Assembly (NCBI GenBank): GCA_910577325.1
Contig: CAJTMR010000004.1
Span: 1-64,000 of the forward strand
Length of the DNA: 64,000 bases
Source: an uncultured Parabacteroides sp.
GTDB lineage: Bacteria; Bacteroidota; Bacteroidia; Bacteroidales; Tannerellaceae
Reading direction: 5' to 3'
Shown: one piece after another, positions 42,642 through 51,365 of the stretch
Layout of the letters: every line of letters begins with the position of its first letter
Position numbering within the stretch: position 1 is the first letter of the stretch
Program-made: the position numbers and the translations under genes
The notes under the pieces: generated by a model
Told to the model about the DNA's origin: nothing
Databases searched by the model: none
The model's input: only the letters and a program-made list of their open reading frames with translations

Positions 42642-44039
42642 ATGGAGCTGAACAAAAAACATGGTTATCTGATTCAATGGCTGATAGGCGTTGGGGATCT
42701 GGTCGTCCTGAACCTGATTTTCTTTTTTGTATATTACGGGTTGAATCATTTATATACGTCGGCTATCTCCGGAAGCCTGCGGGAAGTTGTGCTTTTGCTG
42801 AATTTCTGTTATTTCTTCTCCCTCTATTTTGTTCCGTTGCAGTTGCACTTGTCCATTGTCTTTATTGACAAGATTGTACAGAGGGCGTTCCTTTTGGTTA
42901 CGATTATGATTTTCCTGTTTGCCACCTGTCTGGTTTTCTTGAATGTCGGGGATGTGTTGGCAACTTTTCTGTTGATTTATTACATTGTTGCGGTTGTTAT
43001 ATTTTCTTTGTGGCGTGTTATCGTACGCGTGACGTTGAAGATGTATCGCCGGAAAGGATATAACTTTAAGAAGATCGTGATTGTCGGGGCTGGAAAGAAC
43101 GGGATGGAGCTGTATCGGGTGATGAAGGACGATTTGTCGTACGGTTTCAATATCCTGGGGTTCTTCGATGATAATCTGTCTTTAAAATCTGTTTTGCCGA
43201 ATTATTTGGGAATGACGAGTGAGATGGAAAGTTTTGTGCTGGCAAATGATGTCGATGAAATTTATTGTACTTTGCCTGGTACAAATGATGAAAAGATCGT
43301 ACGTTTACTGAATTTTGCGGAAAAACATATGATTCGTTTTTATATCGTGCCGGAATTTTATCGAAACTTGAAGAAGAGCTTGGTAATGGAGGTTTTGGAG
43401 TCTATCCCTTTGATGACTGTTCGCCGTGAGCCTTTGCAGGCCGCTTACAACCGAGCGTTGAAGCGTACGTTTGATATTATTTTTTCGATTATTATTTTGG
43501 TGACTATATTCCCGGTATTATATGTCGTGGCCGGCATCATGATCAAGCTCAGTTCCCCAGGACCAATCTTGTTCAAGCAAAAAAGAACAGGGTTGTACGG
43601 GCAGGATTTCAGATGTTATAAGTTTCGAACGATGAAGGTCAATGCACAGGCAGACTCCTTGCAGGCTGTTAAAAATGACCCGCGTAAGACGAAGGTAGGA
43701 AATTTTCTTCGTCGGACGAACCTGGACGAGTTTCCCCAGTTTATCAATGTGTTGAGAGGAGAAATGTCGGTTGTGGGACCGCGTCCCCATATGCTGAAAC
43801 ATACCGAACAATACTCAGCGCTGATTGATAAGTACATGGTCCGTCATTTGGTTAAGCCTGGGGTGACAGGTTGGGCACAGGTGACAGGATACAGGGGAGA
43901 AACGAAAACGTTGGAACAAATGGAAGGCCGCGTGAAACGAGATGTTTGGTATATCGAGAACTGGTCTTTCTTCTTGGATCTTAAGATTATAGTAGTAACA
44001 GTCCTTAATATGTTTAAAGGAGAAAAGAACGCTTACTAA
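42642..44039 (+). CDS. Undecaprenyl-phosphate sugar-1-phosphate transferase (WcaJ type)
   Basis: A 465-residue polyisoprenyl-phosphate hexose-1-phosphate transferase. Four membrane helices (about 10-125) are followed by a Rossmann-like CoA-binding domain (IVIVGAGKNGMELYRV), a re-entrant helix (FDIIFSIIILVTIFPVLYV), and the catalytic domain with FKQKRTGLYGQDFRCYKFRTM, RRTNLDEFPQFINVLRGEMSVVGPRPH and KPGVTGWAQV. It starts repeat-unit synthesis on undecaprenyl phosphate in the inner membrane. Whether glucose or another hexose is transferred cannot be decided. It follows the nucleotide-sugar genes but is not joined to a capsule cluster here. Confidence 0.92.
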   Translation: MELNKKHGYLIQWLIGVGDLVVLNLIFFFVYYGLNHLYTSAISGSLREVVLLLNFCYFFSLYFVPLQLHLSIVFIDKIVQRAFLLVTIMIFLFATCLVFLNVGDVLATFLLIYYIVAVVIFSLWRVIVRVTLKMYRRKGYNFKKIVIVGAGKNGMELYRVMKDDLSYGFNILGFFDDNLSLKSVLPNYLGMTSEMESFVLANDVDEIYCTLPGTNDEKIVRLLNFAEKHMIRFYIVPEFYRNLKKSLVMEVLESIPLMTVRREPLQAAYNRALKRTFDIIFSIIILVTIFPVLYVVAGIMIKLSSPGPILFKQKRTGLYGQDFRCYKFRTMKVNAQADSLQAVKNDPRKTKVGNFLRRTNLDEFPQFINVLRGEMSVVGPRPHMLKHTEQYSALIDKYMVRHLVKPGVTGWAQVTGYRGETKTLEQMEGRVKRDVWYIENWSFFLDLKIIVVTVLNMFKGEKNAY

Positions 44040-44093
44040 TCATTAAATTGCACACTTTTAAAATATATGTGTAATTAAGTGTTGAATTTATGT

Positions 44094-44101
44094 TATCTTT
44101 G
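44094..44101 (+). promoter_or_regulatory. -7 box directly in front of ruvX
   Basis: TATCTTTG ends 6 bases before the second possible start of ruvX (44108). If used, transcription would begin at or next to that ATG. Confidence 0.4.
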
Positions 44102-44107
44102 TACCCG

Positions 44108-44530
44108 ATGGGAAGGATTATAGCAATTGATTATGGCCGGAAACGTACCGGACTTGCCGTTACGGACACCTTGCAGATGATAGCAAACGGATTGACGACC
44201 GTACCGAGCGGCGAACTGACAAAGTTTCTGGTTGATTATGTTTCGCATGAATCTGTTGAACGCTTTGTAGTTGGACTTCCTAAACAAATGAACAACGAAC
44301 CTTCAGAAAATATGAAATACGTGGAGGCTTTTGTAACGCATTTGAAGCGGACCATTCCGACCATTCCGGTAGAGTATTATGACGAACGATTTACTTCCGT
44401 TTTGGCACATAAGGCAATGCTGGATGGAGGATTGAAGAAAAAGAAGAGGCAGAATAAAGGGCTGGTGGATGAGATCAGTGCCGTTATTATCTTGCAATCA
44501 TATTTGGAAAATAAGAAATATCAGTTATAA
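44108..44530 (+). CDS. ruvX: Putative pre-16S rRNA nuclease / Holliday junction resolvase-like (YqgF/RuvX)
   Basis: A 140-residue RNase H-fold protein when started at MGRIIAIDYGRKRTG. An upstream ATG at 44090 would add six residues but overlaps a -7 promoter box. The acidic active site is visible in AIDYGRKRTGLAVTD, the mid-strand Glu/Asp region is VERFVVGLPKQM, and the last acid is in LVDEISAVIIL. YqgF trims the 5' end of 16S rRNA in E. coli and has a resolvase-like fold. It lies 5 bases before def. Confidence 0.9.
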   Translation: MGRIIAIDYGRKRTGLAVTDTLQMIANGLTTVPSGELTKFLVDYVSHESVERFVVGLPKQMNNEPSENMKYVEAFVTHLKRTIPTIPVEYYDERFTSVLAHKAMLDGGLKKKKRQNKGLVDEISAVIILQSYLENKKYQL

Positions 44531-44535
44531 AAGTT

Positions 44536-45093
44536 ATGATTTTACCAGTATATTTATACGGACAGCCTGTGCTAAGAAAAGAGGCTGAGGAAGTTCCGAT
44601 GGACTATCCGGACCTGAAACAATTGGTCGCCAATATGTTTGAAACGATGTATAATGCCGATGGCGTAGGATTGGCTGCTCCACAGGTCGGTTTGTCATTG
44701 CGTCTTTTGGTAATTGATGCCGATGTGATGGGGGATGATTTTCCCGAATGTAAGGGGTTCAAGCGTGCGATGATCAATCCTGTTTTCCTTGAAAAAAGCG
44801 AAGAAGAAGTTGCGATGGAGGAAGGTTGTCTGAGCTTGCCCGGGGTACATGAGAAAGTGTCCCGTTCGATAAAAGTGTGTGTGAAATATTTGGATGAAGA
44901 TTTGATAGAGCATGAAGAAACAGTGGAAGGATTTGCAGCCCGTGTCGTGCAACACGAGTGCGAACATTTGGATGGTCATGTTTTTATCGACAATATTTCC
45001 GGGATTCGTCGGCAGTTGAATAAAAGCAAATTAAATAGTATTATTAAAGGTGCAGCCCGTTGCTCATATAAGGCAAAAGCGGTTGGTAAGTAA
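44536..45093 (+). CDS. def: Peptide deformylase
   Basis: A 185-residue iron-dependent deformylase. Motif I is GVGLAAPQVG, motif II EGCLSLPG with the metal Cys, and motif III QHECEHLDG with the two metal His and catalytic Glu. It removes the formyl group from nascent proteins. It follows ruvX closely and precedes the carboxyltransferase by 24 bases. Confidence 0.97.
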   Translation: MILPVYLYGQPVLRKEAEEVPMDYPDLKQLVANMFETMYNADGVGLAAPQVGLSLRLLVIDADVMGDDFPECKGFKRAMINPVFLEKSEEEVAMEEGCLSLPGVHEKVSRSIKVCVKYLDEDLIEHEETVEGFAARVVQHECEHLDGHVFIDNISGIRRQLNKSKLNSIIKGAARCSYKAKAVGK

Positions 45094-45117
45094 TAAGAAC
45101 TCTATTAATTAATCAGT

Positions 45118-46665
45118 ATGACAGATTTAAGTAAAAACATTCAGGCCCTCAGGGAAAAGAAAGCCGTCGTTGAGATGGGTGGAGGCGAGGCTGCTATCGA
45201 AAAGCAGATCGCGATGGGTAAATTGACTGCCCGTGATCGTATTCTATCCTTGTTGGACAAAAATTCTTTCCATGAATATGACCTGTTCGTGAAGCATGAT
45301 GGTCGTGATTTCGGTATGGATAAGAAGGATTTACCAGGTGATGGTGTGGTTACGGGTACAGGTACGATTTTCGGTGCTCCGGTTTGTATCTATGCGCAAG
45401 ACTTTACAGTTGCCGGTGGTTCGTTGGGCTTGCAGCATGCACGTAAGATCACGAAGATCATGGATCATGCTCTGAAAATGAAATGTCCGATTATTGGTAT
45501 CAACGACTCGGGTGGTGCGCGTATTCAGGAAGGTGTAGGTGCATTGGCGGGTTATGGTGAAATATTCTATCGTAATACAATTGCTTCCGGTGTTATTCCT
45601 CAAATTTCTTTGATTTTGGGACCCTGTGCCGGTGGTGCTGTATATTCTCCGGCTTTGACGGACTTCGTGTTTGTAGTAGAAAACATTTCCAAAATGTTTA
45701 TTACTGGTCCGAATGTGATCAAGACCGTGTTGGGCGAAGATATTTCTATGGAAGATCTGGGCGGTGCACGTGTTCATGCGGAAACAACCGGTAACGCTCA
45801 TTTCTATGCACAGAGCGAGCAGGGATGTTTTGAACAGGTAAAACGTTTGGTTAGCTTTATCCCGTGGAATAATCAGGAACGTGCGAAAGTAGTAGAACCG
45901 AAGGAGCCGGCTGCGAGAATGAACATCGAAGAAGTGGTTCCGGCAGATCCGAAACAGCCGTATGACGTGCGCAACGTCATCAAATGTATCGTGGACGATT
46001 CCGACTTTTTGGAAGTGCAAGAGTTGTGGGCCGCTAATATTGTGATCGGTTTCGGTCGCATGGGGGGTGAAACTGTCGGTTTCGTTGCCAATCAGCCGAT
46101 GGTATTGGCTGGTGTGCTGGATTGTGACAGTGCTGATAAAGCTGCACGTTTTATTCGTTTCTGCGATTCTTTCAATATTCCTATTATCACGTTGGAAGAT
46201 ATGCCGGGTTATTTGCCGGGTGTTGACCAGGAACATGCTGGTGTGATCCGTCACGGCGCGAAAGTATTGTATGCTTATTCCGAAGCGACAGTTCCTAAGA
46301 TCACGGTTATTCTGCGTAAGGCTTATGGTGGTGGTTATATCGCCATGAATTCACGCCATTTAGGTGCGGATTTTATGTTTGCATGGCCGAGTGCGGAAAT
46401 TGCGGTGATGGGGCCGGAAGGTGCAGCCAACATTATCTTCCGTAAAGAGATTATGGAAGCTGAAGACCAGAATGCAATGCGTCAGGAAAAGGTAAAAGAA
46501 TATATCGAGAAGTTTGCGAATCCTTATGTGGCAGCCTCCAAAGGATTTATTGATTCTGTTATCGAACCGAAAGAAACACGTTCATTGCTGCTTCACGCGT
46601 TAAAACTTTCTGTATTGAAAGAGGAATACAGACCGGCTAAGAAGCACGGATTGCCTCCGTTCTAA
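45118..46665 (+). CDS. Acyl-CoA carboxyltransferase (second MmdA/PccB-like protein)
   Basis: A 515-residue carboxyltransferase, paralogous to the one at 3518-5071. The two oxyanion regions are visible as NDSGGARIQEGVGAL with GPCAGGAVYSPAL, and LEDMPGYLPGVDQE with YGGGYIAMNSRH. The biotin carrier gene follows by 18 bases. There is no biotin carboxylase in this unit, nor the membrane beta/gamma subunits. It could work as a carboxylase with a biotin carboxylase encoded elsewhere, as a transcarboxylase, or share the other pump. The acyl-CoA substrate is uncertain; propionyl- or methylmalonyl-CoA is most likely. Confidence 0.88.
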   Translation: MTDLSKNIQALREKKAVVEMGGGEAAIEKQIAMGKLTARDRILSLLDKNSFHEYDLFVKHDGRDFGMDKKDLPGDGVVTGTGTIFGAPVCIYAQDFTVAGGSLGLQHARKITKIMDHALKMKCPIIGINDSGGARIQEGVGALAGYGEIFYRNTIASGVIPQISLILGPCAGGAVYSPALTDFVFVVENISKMFITGPNVIKTVLGEDISMEDLGGARVHAETTGNAHFYAQSEQGCFEQVKRLVSFIPWNNQERAKVVEPKEPAARMNIEEVVPADPKQPYDVRNVIKCIVDDSDFLEVQELWAANIVIGFGRMGGETVGFVANQPMVLAGVLDCDSADKAARFIRFCDSFNIPIITLEDMPGYLPGVDQEHAGVIRHGAKVLYAYSEATVPKITVILRKAYGGGYIAMNSRHLGADFMFAWPSAEIAVMGPEGAANIIFRKEIMEAEDQNAMRQEKVKEYIEKFANPYVAASKGFIDSVIEPKETRSLLLHALKLSVLKEEYRPAKKHGLPPF

Positions 46666-46683
46666 TTAACGCTGTTAAAACTT

Positions 46684-47016
46684 TTGAATATGGAAAAGAA
46701 AGAGAACGAGTATGTGGATTTTGTAGTAACGGCTCGCAAATACAAGACGATGCTGACTGCAAAATATAAGAACCGTAAAATGTGGCATAAGCCTTTTGTC
46801 GGTGATGTGATTTCTCATCTTCCCGGAACGATCGTTAAAGTGGAAGTACGACAAGGGCAGGAGGTCGAAGCTGGTCAGTTGCTTTTGATCCATCAGGCGA
46901 TGAAGATGTACAACCGGGTGGTAGCTCCCGTTGCTGGTACGATTGTCGAGTTGGGTGTAACAGAAGGTGATAAGATCCCTAAGGACCATTTGATGGTCAA
47001 GATTCAGCCGAAGTAA
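46684..47016 (+). CDS. Biotin carrier protein paired with the second carboxyltransferase
   Basis: A 110-residue biotinyl carrier. The biotinyl domain covers about 38-110; the acceptor lysine is K74 in LIHQAMKMYN, where the usual Glu before AMKM is replaced by Gln. The N-terminal 35 residues are charged (YKTMLTAKYKNRKMW) instead of the Ala/Pro linker seen in the carrier at 2131-2562. It is the last gene before a strong terminator, so it forms a two-gene set with the carboxyltransferase. Confidence 0.87.
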   Translation: MNMEKKENEYVDFVVTARKYKTMLTAKYKNRKMWHKPFVGDVISHLPGTIVKVEVRQGQEVEAGQLLLIHQAMKMYNRVVAPVAGTIVELGVTEGDKIPKDHLMVKIQPK

Positions 47017-47037
47017 ATTGTAGAAGTAAGCAAATAT

Positions 47038-47080
47038 AAAAAGCTTTCACACTGTTTTGCAGTCCGTGAAAGCTTTTTTT
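47038..47080 (+). terminator. Rho-independent terminator after biotin carrier gene
   Basis: AAAGCTTTCAC pairs with GTGAAAGCTTT across a 14-base loop, followed by a T run, starting about 22 bases after the stop codon. Confidence 0.85.
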
Positions 47081-47142
47081 ATCAGGGCAACCGTACCAAA
47101 AATTGCTATCCGGGATCATCTCTCTTCTTTCATGAAAATTTC

Positions 47143-47822
47143 GCAAACCAACTATCATACTATCATATCCGGTTGTTAACTGTTGTTTCACAATGTGTTA
47201 AGGTATGATAGTTGCTGTTTTCTACTATCATGCATCTATCATGCTTTTTACATGATTGTTCATTTATGTAGCTGACAATATGCTGTTTATGTTTACATAG
47301 GCAAGAATAGCCATCGACAAAACAGGGGCGTTTTTAAACATAAAACGACCTTTTTCGCCGGATAAGATGCAAAAACGAGGCATAAAAGTACCTCCAACAT
47401 GGCAGATAAACATCCCCGCATCCCCGGAAAGGTATCGCGCAGACCCGGGTCTGCACCTCTCCCGCACCCGGGTCTTGGTGGTGGGTACACCCAGGTATCA
47501 AGCAGCTTTAAAAGCTGTTTTTGACAAAAGAAAAGCCTGTCTTGATGGAAAAAGAAGCCGTTTTAACATGTTTTGCACCTGTTTCCGGACGGTCCCTGTT
47601 TTTATCGTATAATTGATACACAGGGTATTATCGTTTTTTACCATGATAGTTATGATAGATGAATGATAGTTCAAAACGGCAACTATCATTCCATAACATA
47701 TTGGTTTGAAACAATATACAGACGGATATGATAGTATGATAGTTGGTTTTGCAAAAACATGTATGTAGTTAGTCCGTATCGGTCGGTGGCGAAAACAGAT
47801 GGACGCTTTATGATTTTGGTGC
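47143..47822. repeat. Dispersed element, copy 2, with long terminal inverted repeats
   Basis: 47288-47822 matches copy 1 (32484-32977). In addition the region 47143-47262 is an imperfect inverted copy of 47638-47752, about 110 bases long at each end. The outermost arms are GCAAACCAACTATCATACT and its complement at 47733-47752 (one base indel), and the inner parts share TATGATAGTTGCTGTTTT-like words. The enclosed unit is about 610 bases and encodes no convincing protein. ACTATCAT/ATGATAGT words recur at least ten times. It looks like a non-autonomous mobile or fold-back element; homology to copy 1 runs about 70 bases beyond the right arm. Confidence 0.8.
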
Positions 47823-47873
47823 GGTTGCCCTGCTTTTTTTATAGATTGGTTTTAACGGCTAAAATTATTTATT

Positions 47874-47907
47874 TACTTTTGCGACCGATCAATGTTGAAT
47901 ATTTTTG
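47874..47907 (+). promoter_or_regulatory. Possible overlapping promoters of the TPR protein gene
   Basis: Two boxes match TAnnTTTG: TACTTTTG at 47874-47881 and TATTTTTG at 47900-47907. The second has TTTG 18 bases upstream, formed by the end of the first. The second would give a very short leader before the ATG at 47915. Confidence 0.4.
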
Positions 47908-47914
47908 TACATAG

Positions 47915-50038
47915 ATGAAGAAAGCGATTCTTTTATTTATATTCCAGTTGTGTTCGTTAGCCATGTTTGCACAAATTAATACAGATCGTGTGTTGACTAT
48001 CGGACGTAACGCTTTGTATTTTGAGGACTATGTTCTTTCAATACAATATTTCAATCAGGTTATTAAGTCGAAACCTTGGTTGGCCGAACCTTATTTCTAC
48101 CGTGCTGTGGCAAAAATCAATCTGGACGATCATAAAGGAGCTGAAGAAGACTGTACGCTTTGTCTTGAGCGGAATCCTTTTCTGGTACAGGCTTATTACG
48201 CACGTGGTATTGCTCGGCAGAGCCAGGAGAAATTCAACGAAGCAATCGAAGATTACAGAAAGGGGTTGGAGTTTAAGGCGGAAGATCGGCAAATGCTGGT
48301 GAATATGGCGGTTGCCAATATCCAGAAGAAAGATTTTAAGGAGGCCGAAAAGATATTTGAAGAATTGATGACGGCCCATCCCAAGTATTCCATGAATTAT
48401 TTGACGCGTGGTGCGATGTATAGTGAGAAGGGTGATACGGTCAAGGCACTTGCCGACTATGATAGGGCGATCAGCATGGATCCTTATTATGCTCCTGCCT
48501 ATGGAAACCGGGCGATCCTGCATTACCAGATGAATAATCTGGAAGACGCGCTTGTCGATCTGAACGAGGCTATTCGCTTGAATACTCGTGAGAGTGGTTA
48601 CTATATCAATAGAGGTTTGGTTCGTTATCAGTTAAAAGATTTGCGTGGTGCTATGGCAGATTACGATCAGGTGGTCGGCATGGACAGCCATAACCTGATA
48701 GCGCGCTTTAACCGAGGATTACTCCGGGCCCAGATCGGCGATAATAACCGGGCTATCGAAGATTTTGATGTTGTGATCGAGATTGAACCGGATAATTATA
48801 TGGCTTATTACAACCGTGCGTTGTTGCGTTACGAGACAGGGAATTATCAAGGTTCCGTATATGATTTCGATGTTGTGTTGCAGGAGTATCCGAACTTTGT
48901 GGCGGGTTATTACAGCCGTGCGGAGGTGAAACGGAAAATGCATGACGAGGTAGGCGCTGACCGTGATTATTGGACAGCCTATAATATGGAGCAGAAAAAG
49001 AAGAACGGAAACAACATTGCGGGGAATACAGTCGCTTCCCAAAATGGCAACAATGCCGGTACGCAATCGGTTGATCCGGTATCGAAAGATGAAAATACGC
49101 GGGAGCAGTCGGATAAGAATATAGATAAGTTCAACCGTCTTGTCGTGTATGATGAAGAAGAGGTACGTAAGACAAAGTATAATAGTGAAATTCGCGGACG
49201 TGTACAGGATCGTAATGTCCGTGTGGATTTGGAACCGATGTTTGTTTTGACCTATTATGAAAAAGTTGATCCGGTGAAAAAGCTGGTTTATTATGATAAG
49301 ATGGTGGAGGTCTACAATGCTCGTCAGGTATTGGAGCGTAAGTTGCGTATCACAAACGAGGAAGCTGCCCTTACGGAAGATCAGGTTGCTATACATTTCG
49401 CCTCTATCGATAACTTCTCGGCACGGATAGCACAGAACCCAAGTGATGTGGATGCCTATTTTGGGCGAGCTTTGGACTTTATGCTTGTGCAGGATTTTGC
49501 AGAAGCGATAAAGGATTATACGAGGGTGATCGAACTGGATCCGAATTTTGCTATGGCTTATTTCAATCGGGCTGTCGTTCGGTATAAGCAACTTGACTAT
49601 AATATGTCGCAGGCTGCCAGTTCACAAAATGATTTTTCTTCCATGAGCATGAATCTTAAGATGGGTAAGAACCCGGCGGTTGTCCGTACGCCAACCTCCG
49701 ATCCGGTTTCTGCATCTCTGAAAGACAATAAGCGAGCTTATGAGCATGAAATGATTACACGTGATTATGACATGGTAATCAAATTGAATCCGGGTTTCGT
49801 ATATGCTTATTTCAATCGTGGAAACTTGCGTTGTGCACAACGCGATTTCCGTGCAGCCATTCAGGATTATAGTGAGGCAATCCAGCGTGATCCTGAATTT
49901 GCAGAGGCTTATTTTAACCGTGGATTGGCACGTCTTTCGCAAGGTGATGCCAATCGAGGGATCGCTGATTTGAGTAAAGCAGGGGAGCTGGGGATCATCA
50001 ATGCTTACAGTATCATCAAACGTATGACAAGCAATTGA
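47915..50038 (+). CDS. Tetratricopeptide repeat protein
   Basis: A 707-residue periplasmic or envelope protein. A signal peptide (about 1-20, ending LAMFAQ) is followed by about ten TPR units between residues 25 and 360 (for example AYGNRAILHYQMNNLEDALVD). A linker with Asn/Gly/Ser-rich low-complexity sequence (about 365-405) and a non-repeat segment come next, and then a second TPR block to the end (PNFAMAYFNRAVVRYKQLDY; RAAIQDYSEAIQRDP). TPRs make protein-protein scaffolds; partners are not evident. It is a single-gene unit between the dispersed element and tRNA-Gly. Confidence 0.88.
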   Translation: MKKAILLFIFQLCSLAMFAQINTDRVLTIGRNALYFEDYVLSIQYFNQVIKSKPWLAEPYFYRAVAKINLDDHKGAEEDCTLCLERNPFLVQAYYARGIARQSQEKFNEAIEDYRKGLEFKAEDRQMLVNMAVANIQKKDFKEAEKIFEELMTAHPKYSMNYLTRGAMYSEKGDTVKALADYDRAISMDPYYAPAYGNRAILHYQMNNLEDALVDLNEAIRLNTRESGYYINRGLVRYQLKDLRGAMADYDQVVGMDSHNLIARFNRGLLRAQIGDNNRAIEDFDVVIEIEPDNYMAYYNRALLRYETGNYQGSVYDFDVVLQEYPNFVAGYYSRAEVKRKMHDEVGADRDYWTAYNMEQKKKNGNNIAGNTVASQNGNNAGTQSVDPVSKDENTREQSDKNIDKFNRLVVYDEEEVRKTKYNSEIRGRVQDRNVRVDLEPMFVLTYYEKVDPVKKLVYYDKMVEVYNARQVLERKLRITNEEAALTEDQVAIHFASIDNFSARIAQNPSDVDAYFGRALDFMLVQDFAEAIKDYTRVIELDPNFAMAYFNRAVVRYKQLDYNMSQAASSQNDFSSMSMNLKMGKNPAVVRTPTSDPVSASLKDNKRAYEHEMITRDYDMVIKLNPGFVYAYFNRGNLRCAQRDFRAAIQDYSEAIQRDPEFAEAYFNRGLARLSQGDANRGIADLSKAGELGIINAYSIIKRMTSN

Positions 50039-50308
50039 GGAGGTTTGTTGTGAAAATATCTTGAAAACAACTCGAAATCCTTCCGGCAAGTGTTTTCTGA
50101 GCAGTTGTTTATGAAGTTGTATGTTTGCTTTTTTACTCCCACATGGCAAGCTGTCTGTGGTTTGGTTGGATATCCAAGTCAAAGTTGACTTGGGGGGTGT
50201 GGCAAAGAAACAATATGCTCCGATTGCGGCCAACTTGTTGATCAGGAAATCATGCAAGCTGCATCCTATTTTTTGGACTGACCCGAAAAAATCTTTTTGA
50301 TAAATAAA
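50039..50308. other. Gene-free stretch after the TPR gene
   Basis: No gene recognised. It contains one perfect 9-bp palindrome, CCAAGTCAA-AG-TTGACTTGG, at 50174-50193. It has no T run, so I do not call it a terminator. A minus-strand open frame crossing this region into the TPR gene is a shadow frame. Confidence 0.45.
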
Positions 50309-50356
50309 AAAACACTCTTGATTATCATTTATTTATCTGATAATCAAAGAGTGCTT
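50309..50356 (-). terminator. Terminator of tRNA-Gly
   Basis: CACTCTTGATTATCA pairs with TGATAATCAAAGAGTG (one bulge), and the minus strand then runs into a T tract. It lies 8 bases beyond the 3' end of the tRNA. Confidence 0.8.
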
Positions 50357-50363
50357 TTGGGAG

Positions 50364-50436
50364 AGCGGTAGGCGAGGCTCGAACTCGTGACCCTCAGCTT
50401 GGGAAGCTGATGCTCTACCAACTGAGCTACTACCGC
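50364..50436 (-). tRNA. tRNA-Gly (anticodon CCC)
   Basis: 73 bases on the minus strand. The acceptor stem is GCGGTAG with CTACCGC, the D arm is GCTCAGTTGGTAGAGC, and the anticodon loop TTCCCAA gives CCC between TCAGC and GCTGA. The T arm contains GTTCGAGCC. The discriminator base is T, as usual for tRNA-Gly. CCA is not encoded. A TATATTTG box lies about 10 bases upstream. Confidence 0.95.
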
Positions 50437-50476
50437 GTTTCATGTTGCAAATATATACAATTATTTTATTTTTTAG

Positions 50477-50484
50477 TACCTTTG
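50477..50484 (+). promoter_or_regulatory. -7 box of argB
   Basis: TACCTTTG lies 29 bases before the argB start and matches TAnnTTTG. The tRNA-Gly promoter is on the other strand of the same 76-base gap. Confidence 0.45.
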
Positions 50485-50512
50485 GCACAAAAAATTGAAA
50501 TAATATATAGAA

Positions 50513-51280
50513 ATGGAAAAACTTACGCTGATTAAGGTGGGAGGAAAGATTGTGGAAGAAGAAGAAACACTCTGCAATTTGTTGAACGATTTCTCGCGTG
50601 TGGAAGGGTATAAAGTACTGGTTCACGGGGGTGGACGTTCTGCTACAAAACTTGCTGCACAGTTGGGGATCGAGAGTAAGATGGTTGGTGGTCGCCGGAT
50701 CACAGATGCAGATATGTTGAAAGTGGTAACAATGGTTTACGGAGGACTGGTCAATAAGAATATTGTCGCAGGTCTTCAGGCTTTAGGTATAAATGCATTG
50801 GGGATGACTGGGGCAGATATGAATCTGATGCGGTCGGACAAACGTCCGGTGGGAGAGGTTGACTACGGTTTTGTCGGTGATGTGAAAGAGGTGAATGCAG
50901 ATCTGTTGGCATCTTTGATTCATCAGGGAGTTGTCCCTGTATTGGCTCCTCTTACACATGATAAACAAGGACATATGTTAAATACCAATGCTGATACGAT
51001 CGCAGGCGAAGCTGCCAAAGCTCTGGCAAAACATTTTGAAGTGACTTTGATGTTCTGTTTTGAAAAGAAAGGGGTTTTGAAGGATGAGAATGATGATGAA
51101 AGTGTGATACCTGAAATAGACCGTACGGCTTTCAAACGGTATGTGGAAGCAGGTGTGATTCAAGGGGGAATGATTCCTAAGCTCGAAAATTCGTTTCAGG
51201 CGATCAATGCCGGGGTTAAGCAGGTGATTATAACACAGGCTTCGGATATTCATTTGAGAAAAGGTACACGTGTCTTTTAA
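50513..51280 (+). CDS. argB: Acetylglutamate kinase
   Basis: A 255-residue amino acid kinase, the length of the arginine-insensitive type. KVGGKIVEEE at the N-terminus, LVHGGGRSATKLAAQLG for acetylglutamate, and NTNADTIAGEAAKAL plus GGMIPKLENSFQAI for ATP and phosphate are present. It phosphorylates N-acetylglutamate, or N-succinylglutamate in some Bacteroidetes, in arginine synthesis. No other arg gene is adjacent. A strong terminator follows. Confidence 0.95.
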   Translation: MEKLTLIKVGGKIVEEEETLCNLLNDFSRVEGYKVLVHGGGRSATKLAAQLGIESKMVGGRRITDADMLKVVTMVYGGLVNKNIVAGLQALGINALGMTGADMNLMRSDKRPVGEVDYGFVGDVKEVNADLLASLIHQGVVPVLAPLTHDKQGHMLNTNADTIAGEAAKALAKHFEVTLMFCFEKKGVLKDENDDESVIPEIDRTAFKRYVEAGVIQGGMIPKLENSFQAINAGVKQVIITQASDIHLRKGTRVF

Positions 51281-51303
51281 TGACTCCGAACATTTAAATA
51301 TTG

Positions 51304-51334
51304 AAGGGGGAACTTGGGAGAGTTCCCCCTTTTC
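51304..51334 (+). terminator. Terminator of argB
   Basis: AAGGGGGAACT and AGTTCCCCCTTTT form an 11-bp stem with a T run, 24 bases after the argB stop. Confidence 0.85.
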
Positions 51335-51337
51335 TGT

Positions 51338-51345
51338 TACCTTTG
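51338..51345 (+). promoter_or_regulatory. -7 box of the ABC ATPase operon
   Basis: TACCTTTG lies directly after the argB terminator and 21 bases before the ABC gene start at 51366. It argues for that start over the longer frame. Confidence 0.5.
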
Positions 51346-51365
51346 CTTTGTGTAACAAAAAGACG

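Noticed and set aside
45331..46254. 307-residue minus-strand frame opposite the second carboxyltransferase
   Set aside because: Shadow of a conserved gene; composition is odd (many His/Asn/Thr) and no domain is recognisable.
49622..50257. 211-residue minus-strand frame starting in the gap after the TPR gene
   Set aside because: Most of it is the antisense of TPR repeats; the part in the gap has no homology I recognise.
51270..51365. Longer start for the ABC ATPase overlapping argB
   Set aside because: It would cross the argB terminator and the -7 box; the ATG at 51366 gives the ModF-like length.
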